Part shown: positions 46,370-59,177 of the stretch, piece after piece
Layout of the letters: each line of letters opens with the position of its first letter
Numbering within the stretch: position 1 is the first letter of the stretch
Source of the DNA: Pholiota molesta
Lineage: Eukaryota; Basidiomycota; Agaricomycetes; Agaricales; Strophariaceae
Direction: 5' to 3'
Assembly (NCBI GenBank): GCA_014925825.1
Contig: JACGCK010000124.1
Location: forward strand, 62,001-126,000
Length of the DNA: 64,000 bases
Notes under the pieces: generated by a model
What the model was told of the DNA's origin: nothing
The model's input: only the letters and a program-made list of their open reading frames with translations
Databases searched by the model: none
Translations under genes and position numbers: made by a program

Positions 46370-49300
46370 TCAGCCTAGCGAACCTGCTGGCATGCGATAT
46401 GCTCGGGGGCTGTGGTCCTCCTCATCGAGGACCGGCCGGATGGACAGACTGGGGCGCCCGCTGCTCCTTGTCGGCGACTTCGACTCCTTTCTTTTCTGCC
46501 GCCGCTGCGCCTCCTTCTCCCTGAGGTCAGTGCGGAGGACCAAACCGCCAGGCACCTCCTCGTCCGACTCCTCCGCGTCCTCGCCCCCGCTGACCGACGC
46601 CAGCTCCGGCATCGCGGCGTAGATCGCCTGCTCCTTCTCCACCATCGCCTCGCGCAGGCGCTGCAGGACGAACCGCGTCTTCTCCAGGCTCTTCGTGCGC
46701 ACGTACGCGGCCTGCGCGGTCTGCTCGACCACGCCGTACGCCGCCGCCATCCGCGCGAGCGTCTGCGTGATGTCCTCGACCGCGGCGACGACGAGCTCGA
46801 ACTGCGGGTCCGCGGGCCCGATGCCGGCGAGCGACTTCCGGAGGGCGCGCGCGCTGCCGTCGCGGCGTGTGCGCTTTGAGCTGGAGGCGGAGGACGAGGT
46901 GCGCGAGGTGGACCGGGAGAGGTTCGCGGAGAGGGAGAGGGAGGTGTTGGTGAGCCTGCGCTGGAGGCTTTGTTTGTGGAGGTCGATCCGCAGGGGTTGC
47001 TTGTCTTTGAGCGCGAAGTCGGCGCGGCCTTTGCCTTTGTCCTTTTCTGAGACGGCCTTGGCGGTGAAGGGGTCGGTGTCGGAGAGCGCGCCTGTTGGAA
47101 GAGCATACGCTGAAGCGGTGCGAGGAACGGGTGGTGCTGGTTTCGCAGTTGTCGAAGGTAATGTTGGCTCTGTTATTGCAGCTTTGACTACTGTGGCTTT
47201 CTGAGAAACGGTAGCCCTCGGAATTTCGACAGGCGTGACTTTCGTTGAAGGGTGTAAGTAAATAGGTTGCGGCGGCTGATAATCCATAGCCGCTGGTGAT
47301 GGAAGCTTCGTCTTTGAAGAAGACGCCACTGCGTTGACATGCACAGACCGTCGAGGCGGGTGTACGTGCTCCGGCCAGTTGGGCGGCACCTGCCGCATAT
47401 CAACAGGCGCAACCGCGTCGACGTCCATACGATGAGCGGCCTCTTCGCCGAGCTCCTTCGAGCGAGCGGCCCCTCCATTCGTTTTCGCGCGCTTGGGCGG
47501 CCACTGGGGTGTATTCGCGTCGCCGACACTCGACCGACGCGGGCGCTTCAGCGCAGCACGAAAGCCGGTGTCGTCAAGAACTGGAAGCGCTCCTGCCCGC
47601 GCTAGTCCGTGACGCGGACGTGGTGGCGGAGAAGGAGGTTCCGATGGGGTTCCGAACGGATCTTCATCTGCAGGTTGACGGGGGTTGGGCTTGCGCTTCT
47701 TTGGGGGAGGCGCTGCTGGAGGAGGCTGGGGGGGTTCAGCAGGAGGTACGGGTCTGGATGGTGGAGATGGCGATTCGTAGGTAGCGGCCTCGAACGCTCC
47801 TGGTACATGGGGCTCAGCTGCTATTGGACTCATTGGGAGTTTAGGATATATAGATTGGACGTTGGTGTCCAACCTAAATAAAATCATGAGAGAATATCGA
47901 TATCGAATTGTTGATAGGGACGTACTCTTCTTCATCGGCTTGCGAGTCTGGAACGAGCTCTTCGACTTCTTCCTCTACATCCTCTTCGACATAAGAACCA
48001 AACAGCTCCTGCATAAGATCGTCCTCCAAAGGCTCAACAGCTGACTCGGTGTCTTCAACTGGAGCGGTGACAGGTTCTGCCGGCGCTTGGACATTCGATG
48101 TTTTCGAAGTCGATGGTGCGACATGTCCATTCGTGTCTTCTATTCGAGGTCGTTTGCGCGGAGCTTGCGGTTCTTCACCGAGATCCTTCGACGGTTTGCT
48201 TGGCTTCGGTGCTACGCGTCTCATATCGTCGAGGTCCTTCTCGCTGGGTCTCTTCGCCGCCGCTTCCACGGGCAGGATACGGCGTGAGCCGCCAGCCCCC
48301 TGTCCTACATCTTCATCCACTACCCTTTGTTTGCCTTTCTCCTTGCTCGGAGCGTGAAGAGTAGAAGAGTCGACGATTGGTCTTCGATCTGCGGCGTCGT
48401 TTTCGCGCCTTGTCTTGGACGATGTGGCCTCCGCTTGGCTCGGAAACTCTTTCTCAAGAGCGGCGGCGGCCTTCTGCTCCATATATCTCTTGATTTTTTG
48501 ATCGAATTCGACTTGGTTTCTCCTGTACCTTTCACGCCATGATTGCCATGGATGTGCTCTAGCCCAACGCCACTTTGCAGGCTGACTGGCGGTGAGTTCG
48601 TATCTAAACATGCAAGGAGGTAGCTCACATTCTCGACCAGGGTCATGTAAAGTCTTTTTCCTTGTCTTCCTGCAATTTGCGGATTGTATTTTGCGATGTA
48701 CTTTATTAGATACTCGTCTTCCTCTTGAGTGAACATGCGGCGGCCACTGCGTCGTGGTTGTGTTAAGATTTTATGTTGAAAAATTGGGATGTATGACTTA
48801 CCTGACATAGGAGCCAAATTGCTCCTGATCGTCCTCCGAGGACTCAACAGCCGACTCGGTGTCTTCTGCTGGAGTCGCCGCTTCCACGGGCGGGATACGG
48901 CGTGAGCCGCCAGCATGCTGTCCTTCTTCTTCATCCACTGCCCTCTGTTTGCCTTTCTCCTTGCTCGGAGCGTGAAGAGTAGAAGAGTCGACGATTGGTC
49001 TTCGGTCTACGGCGTCGTTTTCGCGCCTTGCCTTGGACGGTATGGCCTCCGGCTTGCCAGGCTGGCTCGGAAAATCTTTCTCGAGAGCTGCAGCGGCCTT
49101 CTGGCGCATGTATCTCCTGATTTTTTGATCGAATTCAACTTGGTTTTTCTTGTACCTTTCGCGCCATGATTGCCATGGATGCGCTCTAGCCCACTTCCAC
49201 TTTGCAGGCTGACGACTGGCTATGAGTTCGAATCCAAACATGTAAGTAAGTACTCACATTCTCGACCAAGGTCATATAAAGTCTGTTTCCTTGTCTTCCT

Positions 49301-49437
49301 GCAATTTGTGGATTGTATTTTGCGATGTACTTTATTAGACATTCATCTTCCTCCTGAGTGAACGCGCTGCGGCCACTGCGTCATGGTTAGTCAAGATCTT
49401 AGGTTGATAATAAAGAACGTATAACTTACCCCGCCAT
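46370..49437 (-). CDS. Rap1-like double-Myb gene, copy D, 3'-truncated but open (936 aa)
   Basis: Six exons: 49437-49430, 49375-49258, 49208-48802, 48746-48629, 48581-47926 and 47873-46370; phases close, 936 aa. The Myb1 linker is short. Myb2 begins with the Myb1-like PAKWRWARAHPWQSWRERYR rather than PEKWSWGRAHSWQ, so half of Myb2 has been replaced by Myb1-type sequence. The 16-nt deletion and SPRAYRMPAGSLG tail are shared with B and C. A few in-frame changes are private (for example a three-base insertion beside the Myb1 acceptor, and TTAKPAPPVPRTASAYALPT). The open frame over six exons suggests recent origin or selection. Confidence 0.6.
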
Positions 49438-49689
49438 AAGATCTCTGTGGATGATCGCTCTCGAGGGTAAAGGAGGAAAGTGAATATGATTCACTGGTCA
49501 AGGCGAAGCCTGGTCAACGCGTTTGTCACATTAGTGCAAATATCACATGACTGGCATCAACGTCACGACTCACGATCTCAAACCTTCGTTGCGCTGAACC
49601 TCCAACTTCATCTAGACCTCGCCCTTGAAATCATGGCGTCATACTTGTCCAGCAGATTCTAACCGTGATAACCCACAGACGTCAAACTT

Positions 49690-51930
49690 CTGGGGACTTG
49701 AGCATACCACCGTCGTCCTTGGAGTGCCCCGATGACGGTACCAAGACGGTACTTCCTCGGAGCCATCAAGAGGCGAGGATCAGATCGTCTACAACTCATG
49801 ACTGGAAAACGACTCACCATCTCGGTGCTCATCCCGCCCAGTCCCTTCCCGCAAGCACCAAGCCCGCCGACGGGTTCCCGCCCCGGACGGCGGAACACAC
49901 ACCCTCCTCCGTCCCGACCGCCCACGATCCCGCCTCTCCAACTACAACCGTGCACACCCACGACGACGCCGACCTCGCCTGCCATCTTCGCCCCAAGGCC
50001 CGGAGCCGCCGCCTAGTCATCGACGACGACCGACGACGACGAGTCCCTCGGACCCGGCGTTCGTCTCAGGAGATCAATATGAGAATCCACCACTCACCGA
50101 CCTCCAACTCGAACGACGTTCTCGTCCTTCAACCCCTCCGCCTACAACGATCCGCAGGAACATCGCAGCCGAAGACGACGGCGACGACGGAGCCTCGCTG
50201 CTACATTCGCCGTCCGCCCTCGACGATGACGACGATTCCATGCGCTCGGGACGGAGCACGACATATCATGGCAAAGTGAGGCATCAGCGCGCTGGTACGT
50301 GAGAGCTCATTGCAACGCCATGCAGCATACACTGACGCCCTTTTTGCAGCGCAGGCCGCGAACCCTATCTGTCCGCTTACCACGACGACTATGCCCTGCG
50401 CATTCCACACAACGAGCGAGGATGCACAAGTCAGCGCAGACGCCGCCGTGGCCTCGCAGACACCTCACCGATGCGCGTTGCGTCCAGGCTGGCGCCGGTC
50501 TCCTCAGCCCCGCCCATCCGATCTCGTCTGCTTTCAAATTTCAGCCCTGACGCCGGTCGACTTACCCGTCATTCGGCGCCGCGGAGGCGGGCGTAGTTGA
50601 ATGCTAGCGCACGACAAATCCGTGCACGATCGTTTACACCCACAACGAGCACAATCTCCCCTCCCGCACGGCTCCCATGTGCACTTCCCGCCTGGTCATC
50701 GACGACGACGGGCGAATGCCCTGCGAGGCGCCTTGGCCGACGACGGCAAGTGAACCAGGCGCCGTGTTCGATGTCGCGGGAAGCCCAGTGGATTGCTGCC
50801 AGCCAACATCAACGTAGGTTCCCTCCCTTTGTTATGCATTCTTACTTACCTTGGCCATACCAGCGCGGCATCTCCTCGCCACCCTCAACCTCAACCTCAA
50901 CGGCGATCGCGCCCTCCAAACCCCTCAACCCGACCGCGCGTTGGTACGATTCGCAACGACAACGATATTGACGCCGGAGCCCCAGCGCTGCCACGCCCGC
51001 CGGTCGCCCTCGCCTCGACCAAACTCATCGATCGCATGCGCTAGCAAGTTGCAACAGAGCCCATCAGCAAAAGATCGGATGGCATGGACAGCATGGGACG
51101 TACGCGCCGGGCTCGCAGCGGCGCGAGGGCGCGTATACGGTACGTCCGTCCGAGCTCGTTGCGAGGATGTGCAGGAAACGCTGACGGTGGGGCGGTTAGC
51201 GCTTGCACGGCAGGGCACGAGCTCGCGTCTTACCTCTGCGGACGCCTGCGCCCACCCATTCCCGCTTGTATCGACGCCGGCAGACTCATCGGCCGCCGAC
51301 GCGGACCCGTCGACCCTCGTAGCCCCTTCCCATCCGTGTAGTTCGTTCTGGACGGCGGCGTGGCCTGCGGGCAGGCGGGCGGAGATCTCGTCAGTGTGGT
51401 GGCGGCGTCACGAATCCCTTGGACGTACCCGTACCAGACCCACTCGCCGCGAGGGGTGGAAGGACGAGGCGCGGATGGGCTGCGAAGGGGAAAGAACGTC
51501 AGCGGCGCGGACGGGCAGCGAAGCAGATGAGAGCGCGGATGCCTCCAGCGCCTCGCGGACACCTCACTGATCCCCGGCGGCGGCGTCCTCTCCAGCCCGC
51601 CGTCGCACTGCGCAGCGGCTGCGCCCATCCGATCTCGTCTGCATTCGCACGTCGACACGCCGGACGACGTACCCGACGGAGGCGAGCGCATGCTCATGCG
51701 GCGCTGCCGTATGCGCCGTCGTCGATCGTGGGTTCCAGACGAGGCGGGCATGTAATGCGAAGCGTCAGAGCCCATAACGAGCGACGAGAAGGCGCACGCT
51801 TACCTGGAAGTACGCGGGCTGTCGACGGCGGAGACGAGGAGAGACGAAGAAGAGAGTGGAGGAGAGATGAGGAGAGATGAGGAGGTTGGGGAATGAGGAT
51901 AGACGGTAAAGTAGGTAGCCCTTATATACA
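49690..51930 (-). other. GC-rich block of unit D
   Basis: Minus-strand ATG at 51775 (MGSDASHYMPASS), TATA box near 51922. The minus frame continues for about 180 codons from this ATG. The plus-strand frames are more broken than in B and C, which favours the minus strand. Product unknown. Confidence 0.35.
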
Positions 51931-54900
51931 TACATCTGCACCCCATGTACGTAGTAGATTGGAATAAATGGGTTTGGAACAGAAACGGATGCGAGTCAGG
52001 GTCCGACACCGGGGATTGTCAAGTTAAGCGAGATGTTCGAATTCGCGCCATCCCTCCGCGTCCTCTTCTCCCGTTCGCCCTATGAGCTCGTAACCTCTAC
52101 AGTATCATCTAGTATATACCAGCTATCCATTCCTGTTCATGTAGACTATCAATCAATAAAATTCTATCGTTTTGTTGCTGTATTTCAAGCCGTTTACACT
52201 GCAACAATATTATACCTCGCGCAAATGCATCCTCAGCCCAATCTTCACCACACACTCTCAGTGCAGAATTCTCACCAGAGACGACCCTACCAACGCTCTG
52301 TCCGCGCCTAGGCCATCCCCCCCTGACCGAAAAACCCAAGGAACGAGGAAACGGCGTTTCTAGCGCCTTCCGTTCAATCTACGTCCCCCTGCACCGAATC
52401 CTCCACTCCAAGCGCAAAGATTTAGCCTGCTGGCTAGGCTGAAACGTTTGCTTAATACCCCCGTGCTTCTGTGATGGCACGTAACGTTACGTGCTAGTTA
52501 GCGGGCCCCGGTTGCGCTGCATTTCGAATGCGTTTGCGAGGCGGGGGTTCAGATACAAGGTGCCGTCGGGTGGCACGGAGTGCCTGCGGTCGCTGTTTTC
52601 TCGTCCGCGTCTGTAAATTTGGAAATAGGTAGTATGTAGTGCATTTTAACGTATACCAGAATAGTGTACAATATAATTAAGAACTGCACTGGAAACGCGC
52701 GACTCAGCGCGGCTACATTGCAAGGAGGGGAACACACTTCCTCCGCCCGTTTGGTACGCACTGCGCGCGCTGTTCTCGCTGCCACGTAGGCTCTCCGTAA
52801 GCGTCAGGGTCCTAATAACAGGTGAAAAGAAGCGGCTCGTTAGTGCATTGCGAAATGGCGTATTCGGTGAGGAGGCGGACATGGATTGGTATTTGCGTTA
52901 CACGCTGCTTCTTCCGATGGAGTGCCGTAGTTAACTCATGGTACGATGTACAGATCTCATTATATTCAAGTAAATATTACTCTCATTCAGGCGCTTTGTG
53001 CTATTCTATTGAGTAGGACTCGGGACAGCGTGAGGCAGCATTCGGTGATGCGAAGATTCCGCCGAAGATTACGCTCAGATATACCACAATCTGCAGCTGG
53101 TGTCATTAAGGCGTTCGATCTCTACTTCCAAACTTGCTATTCAATAACACATTCTATCTACCTTGGTCTGTAGGTATAAATGACGCGGTAAATCTAATAA
53201 CAGAGTATTGGCACTCAAATCAACCGCCATATGCTTGTAGATTGCACAAGATCTAATCATGTTCGCAATCTCATATATCTCAGCATCCGTTTTCTTTCAA
53301 TGAGGAGCAATATCATAGGTAGAAAAACGAATGACTGTATAGTTTAATTTCGCGGTTACATTGCGGGGAGGTGAACATAATTCGTCCGCCCGCTTGGTAC
53401 GCACTGTGTGCGCTATTCTCGCTGCCACGTAGGCTAGCCGCACCCACGGGCGTCAGGGTCCTACTTAGAAGACCCCGCTCATTTGTGGCCTTTGAAATCG
53501 CGTATTGGGTGAGGAGGCGGACATGGCTGCTTGCAGATTAGGATCTGTGTTCTGCGCTTCGCATGAAGTATAGATCTATCATATTCAAGTAGATACCACT
53601 CTTATTAAGGCGCTTTATGCGATTCTATTAGTTAGGACTGGGAACGGCGCGATGTAGCATTTGGCGACGTAGAGATTAGATACGGATATGCCACGATCCG
53701 TTCCTTGTTTTCTGTAGGCATTGTATGCCACTTATTTTCGAGTTCATCATGATGCGCTAAGTCTAAAAACAAAATATTGGCACTCGAACCAACTGCCATA
53801 CATATGCAGATCACGCAGATCAGACAAGATCTAATTATATTCGCGATTTGATATATCTCTGCATCAGTTTTCTTTCAACGAGGAGCGGCATCATGGCATG
53901 TCTGTAGAGTACTAACTAACAACTATATATTTCGATTTTTGAGACGAGGGGTATTGACAAAGTTTGCGGAGAGCCTTTGGCGCCGAAATGCGGGCAGTGG
54001 GCGCTAAACAATAATGCAGCACGAAATAAGTAGATTCGAGAAACAAAAATATCTCAAACAAGAGTGCTGCAGGGACAAATCATGGTACGACCTTGGATTA
54101 ACAGTCGTGTAAGCTTGAACTGAAGCAGTGGGACAATGCGGTGGAATCGGCGGATCAAAATATATCTACGCGTGTTCTTTGATACAGCCTCTAGCTCCCG
54201 AGACCGTAATTCTGCATCGCAAAACAGACGGACATGAATGGGTTGGAAAGTACGTCAACATATATTTGGTAACTGCTTGTACTCCGGTATTCTTGCGAAG
54301 CTCGGACGCAATTCGGTGATGACCGCAACACTGCCAAAATCATAATTCTTGCATCTTTCCTCCAAGATTCTACTGTGCTTTGGAAGGAAAAATTCCTATC
54401 TTTTGCAGCAATTAAATACAATGTATAGAATGTCCTACAATTTACAATAAAGGGGAAAAGCGGAAGTGCATATCTGCGAGATAATATTCCCGGCGCCCGG
54501 GTTGCGCCCGGGAGACAGGAATTCCAATCTACCCTGACTCCCTGAGTAATATTCAGGTCGGGCTTCCTTTGCACCTTGCTGGCAAGTCTTAAACTAAAAT
54601 TTTAGCACCGTTCACACGTCTAGATGCTGCAAGGGTCGAGCGAGCAGAAGCGAAACGGAAATTTGGCAGCCGTGGGCAGCAAAAAAATTTCAAAAGCGAG
54701 CAATTTCCCTGATTCTCCCAAACCCTCCTTTCCTCCCCCTACCGTCTTTATGATGGTATACCGTCCCATCCTTTTCGTTACAATACCAGTCCCTCCTATG
54801 GTATCCCTCTACTCTTTCGTGGTATCTCTTCTACTCTTTCTACATGTGCAAACTATGGCCTGCGAGGCTGCGCCCGCTATTTAGGCGCCCGTCGTCGCAG

Positions 54901-56765
54901 CCACGACAGATCACCACTCTTACTGTCACCCTCATCAACGTTCAACCACTCACAGTGCACAATTCCAATGCCATAGGTCCATACTTGAGCTTCTGGTGGA
55001 CTACAAGATGGTGATGGGATGTTCCGAAGGAATGTATGGTATCTTCTTTACCTGATATCGCTCTAATTCTATCTCTAGAAATTCTGACACCATATCTGGA
55101 CTCCCCGCGGACTGCAGCCCTGTGATCATATATTCCGAACAAGTGTATCTTCACTTTCTGAGGCTCATCCCATTGCTTTTGTTCCAATATTAGGCACCCG
55201 TTCTCGTAGCCATGACAGACCACCTCTCTTCGGCTGCCACCTCAATCATCACCCTCAACACTCACTCAGCTCAATAATCAATTCCAACACTGACTCGGAC
55301 ATAGTTGAGCTTGTGGTGGTCTAAAAGATGGTGATGGGACGTTCCGAAGGGATATACGTTTTCTTCTTTATCTGATATTGACTGATTCTATCTCTAGAAA
55401 TTCTGACACCATATTTGGGAATCCCGCGGACTGCAACTCAGTGATCAGACGTTCCGAACGCATGTATGTTCGCATTCCAAGTCTTCTTCATCTCACGCAA
55501 CACTAATTCAACCTCAAGATAATCTGACACGATATTTGAACATCCCGCGGATGCCGATGCAATGTCAGGATATTCCTTGTCATGTTATTCAAGCTCTTCC
55601 ACTAAATCCGTCTTGCAAAATTCTGACAGTATATTTGGAGTTCCCGCGGACCGCCCTATCTGGCGAATTAGGTTTTGATGCCATGGTAAGTTTTTTCATC
55701 TCCTCGAATGATGTCCAGCTAACAAAATTTGACTTTTCTATGCTCGCAGAAGTCGAACATCGAAGAAGGACTGATATTTAGTCCGAGGTATGTCAGTTTA
55801 CATATTAAGCGCCCATTGTCAATGGTTTGCGACCACCCACATGTCCATGGACTATGGAGGTAAGTATTGCCTATTTCTTTGATTATTGTTTCCTGACAGT
55901 GCTATTGACTTGAAGACTAACTGGGAGCTCAAAGATTTGGTCTCGACAACGACTCAGGTAAATGATACATGCCGCTGATTTGCTATTTACACACTAAAGT
56001 TGTAACCATGGACAAGCACATTTGCATGGAGTACGTCTCTGCCTCGTATTTACCCGCGTCTTTTTGAAAATCCCGACAGCTGCAATCTCTCACATCGAGC
56101 ATTGAACTTTCCGTGCAGATGTGAATCATTTATGTTGCTGCTTTTGGACCCATACCCGCACTCAAAATCAAGACTTTATGCATAGCCCATGTATTCACAA
56201 TCTGCCTACTACTCTGTAATTCCTAACCTCTTCAAAATTCCAGCCTCTACAAGCTTTCGAATCAAGCATTGAACTTGCCGCGCAAATATCAGATGTCCAT
56301 TTTCGGACTTGGCGCCTATTAACGTGTGCCAAACTTTCCGCGCGAGAGTCACCCTGTCAAGTAACTTGGTGCGCAAACCTGATCATTGACTATTAACTGA
56401 TCAGTTATATTTTAGAGCTATTCATTGCCATCACGAGCCTCAAATTTCCGTGCGAGGATGAATCCATAGTGCACAGAACAGGTTTATTCACTATCAACTT
56501 CTTCCCCTCTTTCAAATTTCAGGAACCGCAATCTCTCGAACTTGCCGCATCCACAAGCTCGAAACATTCCGCGTGAGGATCAACTTCGTGTGTAAACCCA
56601 TTCATTGATTATCTACTGACCACTTACTTCGCAGTTCCGCCTTGTTCGAATTCCAGGAACCGCGCATCCATGTCGGACTTGCCGTACATTCCGCGCAGGG
56701 ATCTACTTCGTGCGTAAACCAATTTATTGATTATCTACTGACTACTACATTTTAGGCCTATCTAC
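51931..56765. repeat. AT-richer arm of unit D
   Basis: Same modules: the palindrome at 52477-52494, 640-bp direct copies (about 52680-53350 and 53355-53990), the conserved 54010-54420 stretch, the TCCCGCGGA modules (55010-55660) and the 115-bp modules (56150-56760). No complete gene was recognised. Confidence 0.55.
52477..52494. promoter_or_regulatory. Perfect 18-bp palindrome, unit D
   Basis: GCACGTAACGTTACGTGC, unchanged. Confidence 0.6.
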
Positions 56766-56793
56766 GTTAGCCTGCCCTTCGGGGTGGGCTAAC
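56766..56793. repeat. Marker hairpin at the D/E joint
   Basis: Same as at 24837. Here the rap1 homology begins only about 35 bp further on, because the bridge and more of the rap1 3' region are missing. Confidence 0.75.
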
Positions 56794-56801
56794 CTTTGAT
56801 C

Positions 56802-58803
56802 CTATGATCTCCCTACACGCAAAAAAAGGGTTAGTCCGTGACGCGGACGTGGTGGCGGAGAAGGAGGTTCCGATGGGGTTCCGAATGGATCTTCATCTGC
56901 AGGTTGACGGGGTTTGGGCTTGCGCTTCTTTGAGGGAGGCGCTGCTGGAGGAGGCTGGGGGGGTTCAGCAGGAGTTAAGGGTCTGGATGGTGGAGATGGC
57001 GGTTCGTAGGTAGCGGCCTCGAACGCTCCTGGTACATGGGGCTCGGCTTTAGGATATATGGATTGAACGTTGGTGTCCAACCTAAATAAATCATGAGAGA
57101 ATATCGAGATCGAATTGTTGAAAGGGACGCACTCTTCTTCATCGGCTTGTGAGTCTGGAACGAGCTCTTCGACTTCTTCCTCTGCATCCTCTTCGACATA
57201 GGAACCAAACAGCTCCTGCATAAGATCGTCCTCCAAGGGCTCAACGGCTGACTCGGTGTCTTCAACTGGAGCGCGGATGGGTTCTGCCGGCGCTTGGACA
57301 TTCGATGTTTTCGAAGTCGATGGTGCGATATGTTCATTCGTGTCTTCTATTCGAGGTCGTCGGCGTGGAGCTTGCGGTTCTTCACCTAATGGTTTGCTTG
57401 GCTTCGGTGCTACGCGTCTCATATCGTCGAGGTCCTTCTCGCTGGGTCTCTTCGCCGCCGCTTCCACGGGCGGGATACGGCGTGAGCCGCCAGCATGCTG
57501 ACCTTCATCTTCATCCACTGCCCTTTGTTTGCCTTTCTCCTTGCTCGGAGCGTGAAGAGTAGAAGAGTCGACGATTGGTCTTCGATCTACGGTGTCGTTT
57601 TCGCGCCTTGCCTTGGACGGTATGGCCTCCGGCTCGCCAGGCTGGCTCGGAAACTCTTTTTCAAGAGCCGCAGCGGCCTTCTGTCGCATGTATCTCTTGA
57701 TTTTTTGATCGAATTCGACTTGGTTTTTCCTGTACCTTTCACGCCATGACTGCCACGAATGCGCTCTACCCCAACTCCACTTTTCAGGCTGACTAACGAT
57801 GAGGTCGTATTCATACATGTAAGGAGGTAACTCACATTCTCGACCAGGGTCATGTAAAGTCTGTTTCCTTGCCTTCCTGCAATTTGCGGGTTGTATTTTG
57901 CGATGTACTTTATTAGATACTCGTCTTCCTCTTGAGTGAACATGCGGCGGCCACTGCGTCATAATTATGTTAAGATTTTATGTGAATAGATTGGAATCTA
58001 TAACTTACTTGACATAGGAGCCAAACTGCTCCTGCATAAGATCGTCCTCCGAGGACTCAACATCTGACTCGATGTCTTCAACTGCAGCGCTGACGGGTCG
58101 GACTTTCGATGTTTTCGAGGTCGATGGTGCGTGGTGTCCATTCGTGGCTTCTATTCGAGGTCGTTGGCGTGGAGCTTGCGGTTCTTCACCGAATGGTCTG
58201 CTTGGCTTCGGTGCTACGCGTGTCATATCATCGAGGTCCGTCTCGCTGCGTCTCTTCTTCGCCGCATCCACGGGCGGGATACGGCGTGAACCGCCGGCAT
58301 CCTGTCCTTCATCTTCATCCACTGCCCTTTGTTTGCCTTTCTCCTTGCTCGAAGCGTGACGAGGAGAAGAGTCTACGATTGGTCTTCGATCTACGGCGTC
58401 GTTTTCGCGCGGGGTGGCCGCCGGCTTGCCAGGCTGGCTCGGAAACTCTTTTTCACGAGCTGCAGCGGCCTTCTGGCGCATGTATCTCCTGATTTTTTGA
58501 TCGAATTCGACTTGGTTTTTCTTGTACCTTTCGCGCCATGATTGCCATGGATGTGCTCTAGCCCAACGCCACTTTGCAGGCTAGCTAGCGATGAGGTCGC
58601 ATCCAAACATGTAAGAAGGTAGCTCACATTCTCGACCAGGGTCATGTAGAGTCTGTTCCCTTGTCTTCCTGCAATTTGCGGGTTGTATTTTGCGATGTAC
58701 TTTATTAGACATTCATCTTCCTCCTGAGTGAACGCACTGCGGCCCCTGCGTCATGGTTATGTTAAGAACTTATGTTATTGAAACGTATAACTTACCCCGC
58801 CAT
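56802..58803 (-). CDS. Rap1-like double-Myb gene, copy E, strongly 3'-truncated but open (583 aa)
   Basis: Six exons: 58803-58796, 58745-58628, 58580-58009, 57953-57836, 57788-57133 and 57081-56802; phases close, 583 aa. Both Myb modules are intact, with the Myb2 of the PEKWSWGRAHSWQ type and the long Myb1 linker (exon 3 is 572 nt). The gene is cut within the Pro-rich region after PPRPRHGL and ends with a short tail (TLFLRVGRS) encoded by the unit-boundary sequence. The exon-5 donor is GTGCGT instead of GTACGT, and the exon-3 end is GTCAA|GTAAGT. It would encode essentially the DNA-binding half only. Confidence 0.55.
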
Positions 58804-59177
58804 AAGATGTCGCTCTCGGAAGAAAAGAAAACGTAATGAATACGATTCGGTCAAGACCAAGTCAAGACTTAGAGACAAGGTGGCAAAGCCAAGTCAACGC
58901 GTTTGTCACATCACGTGCAAATATCACATTGACATGCCTAATAGCAATCCACGTCACGACAAACCTCTTGAGTCTTGGCTCTTGACCTCAACTTGACCCA
59001 AGTTGCCCTCAAAACCATGGCATCATACTTGACCAGCAGATTCTAACCGTAATAACGCACAGAAGTCAAACTTATGGGGACTTTAGCATACCACCGTCGT
59101 CTTTGGAGTGCCCGATGACGGTACGAAGACGGTACTTCCTCGGAGCCATCAGGACGCGAGGATCAGATCGTCTACAA

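Larger units (their letters stand above)
46141..56765. repeat. Tandem unit D, 10625 bp hairpin to hairpin
   Basis: Same order of parts. Its rap1-like gene resembles copy C, while its arm at 54100-54600 resembles unit A and at 54700-54890 resembles unit B. Confidence 0.85.
56766..59177. repeat. Truncated tandem unit E (right end of the array)
   Basis: Contains the hairpin, a shortened rap1-like gene, its promoter and the first about 80 bp of the GC-rich block. Homology to the other units stops after gatcgtctacaa at 59177, after which the DNA is unique. Confidence 0.8.

Noticed and set aside
56825..56835. AGGGTTAG at the unit E joint as a telomeric-repeat scar
   Set aside because: Only about one TTAGGG-like repeat is present and half of it is rap1 coding sequence; too short to support telomere addition or healing.
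14605..59177. Array as a classical retrotransposon or rDNA repeat
   Set aside because: No reverse transcriptase, integrase, LTR pair or rRNA sequence was found in the unit.
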